A stretch of 64,000 bases of DNA from Desulfurispora thermophila DSM 16022 (lineage in GTDB: Bacteria; Bacillota; Desulfotomaculia; Desulfotomaculales; Desulfurisporaceae): contig NZ_AQWN01000005.1 in NCBI RefSeq assembly GCF_000376385.1, positions 186,001 to 250,000 of the forward strand, written 5' to 3'. Under the pieces are notes generated by a model. That model was not told the origin of the DNA. It saw only the letters and a list, made by a program, of their open reading frames with translations, and made no database searches. A program made the position numbers and the translations under genes. This document shows, piece after piece, positions 60,937 through 64,000 of this stretch. Positions within the stretch are counted from its first letter, which is position 1. Every line of letters starts with the position of its first letter.

Positions 60937-62387
60937 GCGACCAGCGCGAGGCCTGCAGTAAACGTGCAAAGGATCTGGGTGCCGCGACAATTATGGAATT
61001 TGCAGATGAAGGAATATCCGGGGCTATTCTTAATCGCCCCGGTTTGACTTCATTGCGCGAGGCTGTACGAGAAGGGCGCGTGGATGTGATAGTGGTGCGT
61101 GACCCGGACAGGTTGTCGCGCAAACTAAGCCACCAGTTATTATTAACCGAAGAATTTGAAAAAGCGGGAGTTAAGTTAGAGTTTATAGACTTTGAGTGGC
61201 ACAATACCTCGGACGGCAGGCTCTTTTATGCTATTCGCGGTGCCATTGCTGAGTATGAAAAAGAAAAAATTCGCGAACGGACAATCAGAGGTAAAGACCA
61301 AAAAGCTATGCTGGGCGGTATACCGATAAATTTTTGCGCCTACGGTTTTGAATATAATCCCGAAAATGGCCAAGTAACAATTAATGAAAAAGAAGCTGCA
61401 GTGGTCAAAGATATATTTCGATGGTTTGTTATTGAGGACATAGGCTATAACGGTATAGCAAAAAGGCTTAACACTACAGGTATACCGACCAAAAAAGGTA
61501 GAAAATGGCATAAACAGGTTATTGCCCAAATAATAAGAAACCCCGTTTACAAAGGAAAGTGGAAGTATAAAAACTACTTTATAAATGTGCCGGCTATTGT
61601 TTCAGAACAGTTATGGGAAGAAGCACAACAGCGCGCCAAAGATGCTAAAAGGTTATGGTCTGGCAAAAAACGTCTCAATTACCTACTTACTGGTATTATA
61701 ATGTGCGGGGATTGCGGTAATTCCATGTGTGGGGCGTTTGTCACCTGGTGGGGGCGTAGAATAAAGCGCTATACATGCTACAGGGGAACAGAAGGAGTTA
61801 CAAACATAGGATGTAAACCATTGAAATACGTTATGGCTGAACCAATTGACCGGGCAGTTTGGGAACAGGTATGCGAATGGATTAAAGACCCGCATAAACT
61901 TGCTGAAAGCGTACAAAACAGCATAGATAATACCGAAATCCTGGCTGAGCTTAAGAGAATAGACAAGCACCTTCAAGATTGCGAGAAAGGGAGAGAGGCT
62001 ATATTAGATGCTTTGGCATCCGGGTTATTGGAATTGGATCATACGGTTAAAAACAGGCTTACTTCAATAAAAAACAGAAAACAGCAATTGGAAAAGCGCA
62101 AAGAGGAACTCGAAGCAGCTTTAAATCACCGCCTAAATATAAGCGACACGCTGAATAATGCGCTAGAAATTGCGCAATCTTATGTTGATAGACTGGATAG
62201 TCTGTCATTTGAAGAAAAAAAAGCTATTATAAGGCAACTGGTGTCTCAGGTAATTGTCGTTGGTCGTAATAGCCCACCGGGAGCAAAACGAAAAACAAGG
62301 CTTAAAATAACCATAGTCACCAGATTCCCTGAAATAGCCATACAAAAAACCCCAAAACACGGCAAGGGTAAAGAGGATATGGTTTAG
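60873..62387 (+). CDS. large serine recombinase, probable sigK element excisionase
   Basis: 504 residues. Catalytic resolvase domain with the Ser nucleophile in YIRVSTDDQ, DEGISG and VRDPDRLSR, then the recombinase domain (RNPVYKGKWKYKN) and a zinc ribbon with CGDCGNSMC, followed by a coiled-coil region. Same layout as SpoIVCA and other skin excisionases. The gene ends 32 bp from attR and points to it. TTG start with AAAGGT close upstream. Mother-cell expression is expected; no SigE promoter was identified. Confidence 0.92.
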   Translation: MRAAIYIRVSTDDQVRHGYSLSDQREACSKRAKDLGAATIMEFADEGISGAILNRPGLTSLREAVREGRVDVIVVRDPDRLSRKLSHQLLLTEEFEKAGVKLEFIDFEWHNTSDGRLFYAIRGAIAEYEKEKIRERTIRGKDQKAMLGGIPINFCAYGFEYNPENGQVTINEKEAAVVKDIFRWFVIEDIGYNGIAKRLNTTGIPTKKGRKWHKQVIAQIIRNPVYKGKWKYKNYFINVPAIVSEQLWEEAQQRAKDAKRLWSGKKRLNYLLTGIIMCGDCGNSMCGAFVTWWGRRIKRYTCYRGTEGVTNIGCKPLKYVMAEPIDRAVWEQVCEWIKDPHKLAESVQNSIDNTEILAELKRIDKHLQDCEKGREAILDALASGLLELDHTVKNRLTSIKNRKQQLEKRKEELEAALNHRLNISDTLNNALEIAQSYVDRLDSLSFEEKKAIIRQLVSQVIVVGRNSPPGAKRKTRLKITIVTRFPEIAIQKTPKHGKGKEDMV

Positions 62388-62418
62388 CAAGCAAATATAA
62401 TGCCAGATTGTCAATGCA

Positions 62419-62440
62419 TGGGGTCAGTCATAAGCATGTC
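62419..62440. other. right attachment site of the sigK element (attR)
   Basis: Element side TGGGGTCAGTCATA (62419-62432), then the crossover region before sigK codons (TC at 62439-62440 is aligned with 23883-23884). Confidence 0.75.
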
Positions 62441-62779
62441 ATTTTCCACACAGCGGCAGGCGTATGTGGCCAGGCGGGTACCCTTATCAGGGCGGTAGGT
62501 GTCCAGCGCTTTCAACAGACCGATGGTGCCGATGGAAATCAGGTCGTCGGCCAGTTCGCTGCCCAGGTCGAATTTTTTGACCACGTGCGCCACCAGACGC
62601 AGGTTGTGCCTGGTCAGGATATCGCGCGATTCTTTGTCGCCCTGTAGCATTTTTTCAATGTAACGGCTTTCTTCTTCTTCAGAAAGAGGATGGGGAAAAG
62701 CGTTGGTGGTGATATAGGAAACCAGCAACGTCAAACCGCTGGTGAACAGCGTTAGTAATGTCCAAATACCGGCCAGCAT
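62440..62779 (-). CDS. sigK: sigK, 5' part (N-terminal part of pro-sigma-K)
   Basis: Starts [20 protein letters not shown], a hydrophobic pro-sequence like that of pro-SigK which is removed by SpoIVFB, then [13 protein letters not shown]. Regions 2.1-2.3 follow: [39 protein letters not shown]. Coding ends at the junction; the reading runs 9 more codons into the element before a stop. ATG 62779 has AAGGAGGG about 13 bases ahead and matches family length better than ATG 62809. Confidence 0.93.
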
Positions 62780-62941
62780 GGAGTATTCAGTACCCTCCTT
62801 CCCGCTCATTGCTTACATAGTATTGATGGTTTATTTTATCGGTGCCTGTCTTTAAGTACCGGGGAGTATTTTCAGGCCACTTCTTTTCTATTGCTATTTT
62901 GCATACTGATTAACAAACAGGTGCGAAAGGGGCGGCTGGGG

Positions 62942-63679
62942 ATGCGCATTTACATCTGGCGACGGCAGAAGATAGGGAAAACGATCTTGCTGGCCCTGGG
63001 GGTGCTCTTGCTGGCGCTGGCCTGCTGTAAGTATTGGCGTGCGTCACTGCCGGCCAGTGCTCCTGTTTACTGCGGTGATCCGGGTGTTCCTCATGTGGCA
63101 TTGACAGTAAATGTTTTCTGGGGCGAGGAATATTTACCGGCCATGCTGGATATTATGCAAAAATACAATGTGCGCGCTACCTTTTTCCTGGGCGGCAGCT
63201 GGGTGAGAAAGTTTCCCGCCCTGGCCCGGAGTATTGCTCAGGCCGGTCATGAACTGGGCAATCACAGCTATTCCCACCCTTATCCCGACCGGCTGTCCCG
63301 GGAAGCCAACCAGAAAGAGATCCTGCGGGCAGAAGAAGAAATCTTCCAGGCCACAGGCCAGCGCACCAGGCTCTATGCTCCCCCTTACGGGGAAAAGGGG
63401 AAAGCGGTGCTGGATGCAGCGGCCGGTTTGGGGTATACCACCATCCTGTGGTCGGTGGATACTATTGATTGGCAGCGGCCTTCTCCCCGGATCATCACCC
63501 GGCGGGTGTTGGATAAGGTTCATAACGGGGCGATTATCTTGATGCACCCCACTGCTCCCACTGTGCAGGCTTTGCCGGAGATAATCAGCGGCCTGCGGGC
63601 CAGAGGGTATATACCGGTGACCGTCTCGCAACTTCTGCAGCGCGGGCAGACGCGGGAACAGAATGCTGGACGGCACTGA
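62942..63679 (+). CDS. ylxY: polysaccharide deacetylase family protein (YlxY-like)
   Basis: About 245 residues with an N-terminal TM (TILLALGVLLLALACC) and a NodB fold: ALTVNVFWGEEYLPA, HELGNHSYSHPYP, LYAPPYGEKG, WSVDTIDW. The first metal Asp of the usual TFDDG motif is replaced (TVNVFWG), as in YlxY proteins, so it may be inactive or altered. It is followed by an M16 peptidase, as ylxY is in Bacillus. ATG 62942 is chosen over earlier starts by the TM position. Confidence 0.85.
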   Translation: MRIYIWRRQKIGKTILLALGVLLLALACCKYWRASLPASAPVYCGDPGVPHVALTVNVFWGEEYLPAMLDIMQKYNVRATFFLGGSWVRKFPALARSIAQAGHELGNHSYSHPYPDRLSREANQKEILRAEEEIFQATGQRTRLYAPPYGEKGKAVLDAAAGLGYTTILWSVDTIDWQRPSPRIITRRVLDKVHNGAIILMHPTAPTVQALPEIISGLRARGYIPVTVSQLLQRGQTREQNAGRH

Positions 63680-63795
63680 GAGTGTTAGAGCCGGTCTATA
63701 TGCCGTCCCGAAATGTTTGCCGGCAGATCGTATAGAAGTAGGGAAAAGTATGGTATAATACGTCAGGTAACCAGTTTGAGGAGGAAGAAAGAAGG

Positions 63796-64000
63796 TATGA
63801 TTAAGACTACACTGCTGGATAACGGTGTACAGCTTTTAACCGAAGATATTCCCCATGTTCGTTCCGTGGCCATAGGAGTCTGGGTCAATGTGGGATCGCG
63901 GGATGAGGAGGACCGGGTGGCCGGTATCAGCCACTTTATTGAACACTTGATGTTCAAGGGGACCGAAAAACGCACGCCCCGGCAGATTGCCGAGGCGCTG
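63796..64000 (+). CDS. M16 family zinc peptidase, 3' end outside window
   Basis: First 68 residues: TTLLDNGVQLLTEDIP, GVWVNVGSRDE and the inverted zinc motif HFIEHLMFKGTEKR. Processing-peptidase-like family. ATG 63796 is preceded by GAGGAAGAAAG. TATAAT occurs about 45 bp upstream (near 63750) without a good -35. Confidence 0.92.

Larger units (their letters stand above)
23884..62439. mobile_element. skin-like sigK intervening element, about 38.6 kb
   Basis: Bounded by the two parts of sigK, with a large serine recombinase 30 bp from the right junction. This matches the known skin elements of Bacillus subtilis and Clostridioides difficile, in which mother-cell excision rebuilds sigK. Content (conjugation-like genes, replication proteins, IS remains, Xre regulators, RNA elements) differs from phage-like skin elements and suggests an integrative element captured at sigK. 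Low-GC blocks within it (28.4-33.6 kb) point to mosaic origin. Confidence 0.92.

Overview
The window comes from a spore-forming, anaerobic, moderately GC-rich Firmicute, most like the Desulfotomaculum/Pelotomaculum branch of the clostridia. This is inferred from the gene content (sigK, ireB, ylxY, spore and cell-wall genes, several Fe-S proteins) and from protein character; no search was run.

Host chromosome, left part (1-23.88 kb). The plus strand carries the end of a NifS/IscS cysteine desulfurase, then nifU, mnmA, alaS, ireB, an Fe-S aldo/keto reductase, ruvX, a DUF1292 gene, a VanW protein, a P-loop GTPase, mltG, a U32 peptidase, a penicillin-binding protein, a triple-HTH regulator, a ferredoxin, a zinc-ribbon protein, trxA and lgt. 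The minus strand carries shikimate genes aroB-aroK-aroC-aroE, then yqeG, mobA, cobK and the 3' part of sigK.

Mobile element (about 23,884-62,439; 38.6 kb). sigK is split. The C-terminal part lies at 23.5-23.9 kb and the N-terminal part at 62.4-62.8 kb, and a large serine recombinase sits directly beside the right junction. This is a skin-like sigK intervening element. It carries: an HTH replication-type protein; a c-di-GMP-I riboswitch ahead of a CBS/HD protein; a tyrosine recombinase; a DNA methyltransferase-NurA-HerA-DUF3825 block (probable defence); an IS graveyard (IS481-like, IS66, IS110, IS200/IS605 remains); an array of Xre regulators with their own palindromic operators; a Spo0E-like peptide gene; a partial conjugation set (VirB2-, VirB3- and VirB4-like, no relaxase seen); an IsrB-type transposon whose RuvC protein runs in frame into a radical SAM protein; and a replication/anti-restriction set (ArdC-like, toprim, integrases).

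Structured RNA. The second half of the element is rich in it. A gene-free stretch of about 1.1 kb (51.44-52.58 kb) holds hairpins with different stems but the same 14-nt loop. Two paralogous cassettes (53.99-54.30 and 57.89-58.19 kb) each encode a 35-residue hydrophobic, Lys/Arg-tailed peptide whose Shine-Dalgarno is locked in a co-varying stem. Three genes have a stable hairpin placed between the Shine-Dalgarno and the start codon. A further dense set of hairpins lies at 58.19-58.63 kb. These RNA features, plus the IsrB-radical SAM fusion, are the best candidates for something undescribed.

Host chromosome, right edge (62.44-64 kb): the sigK N-terminal part, a YlxY-like polysaccharide deacetylase family protein, and the start of an M16 peptidase, the latter two in the order known from Bacillus. 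All GC statements here are visual impressions, not computed values.
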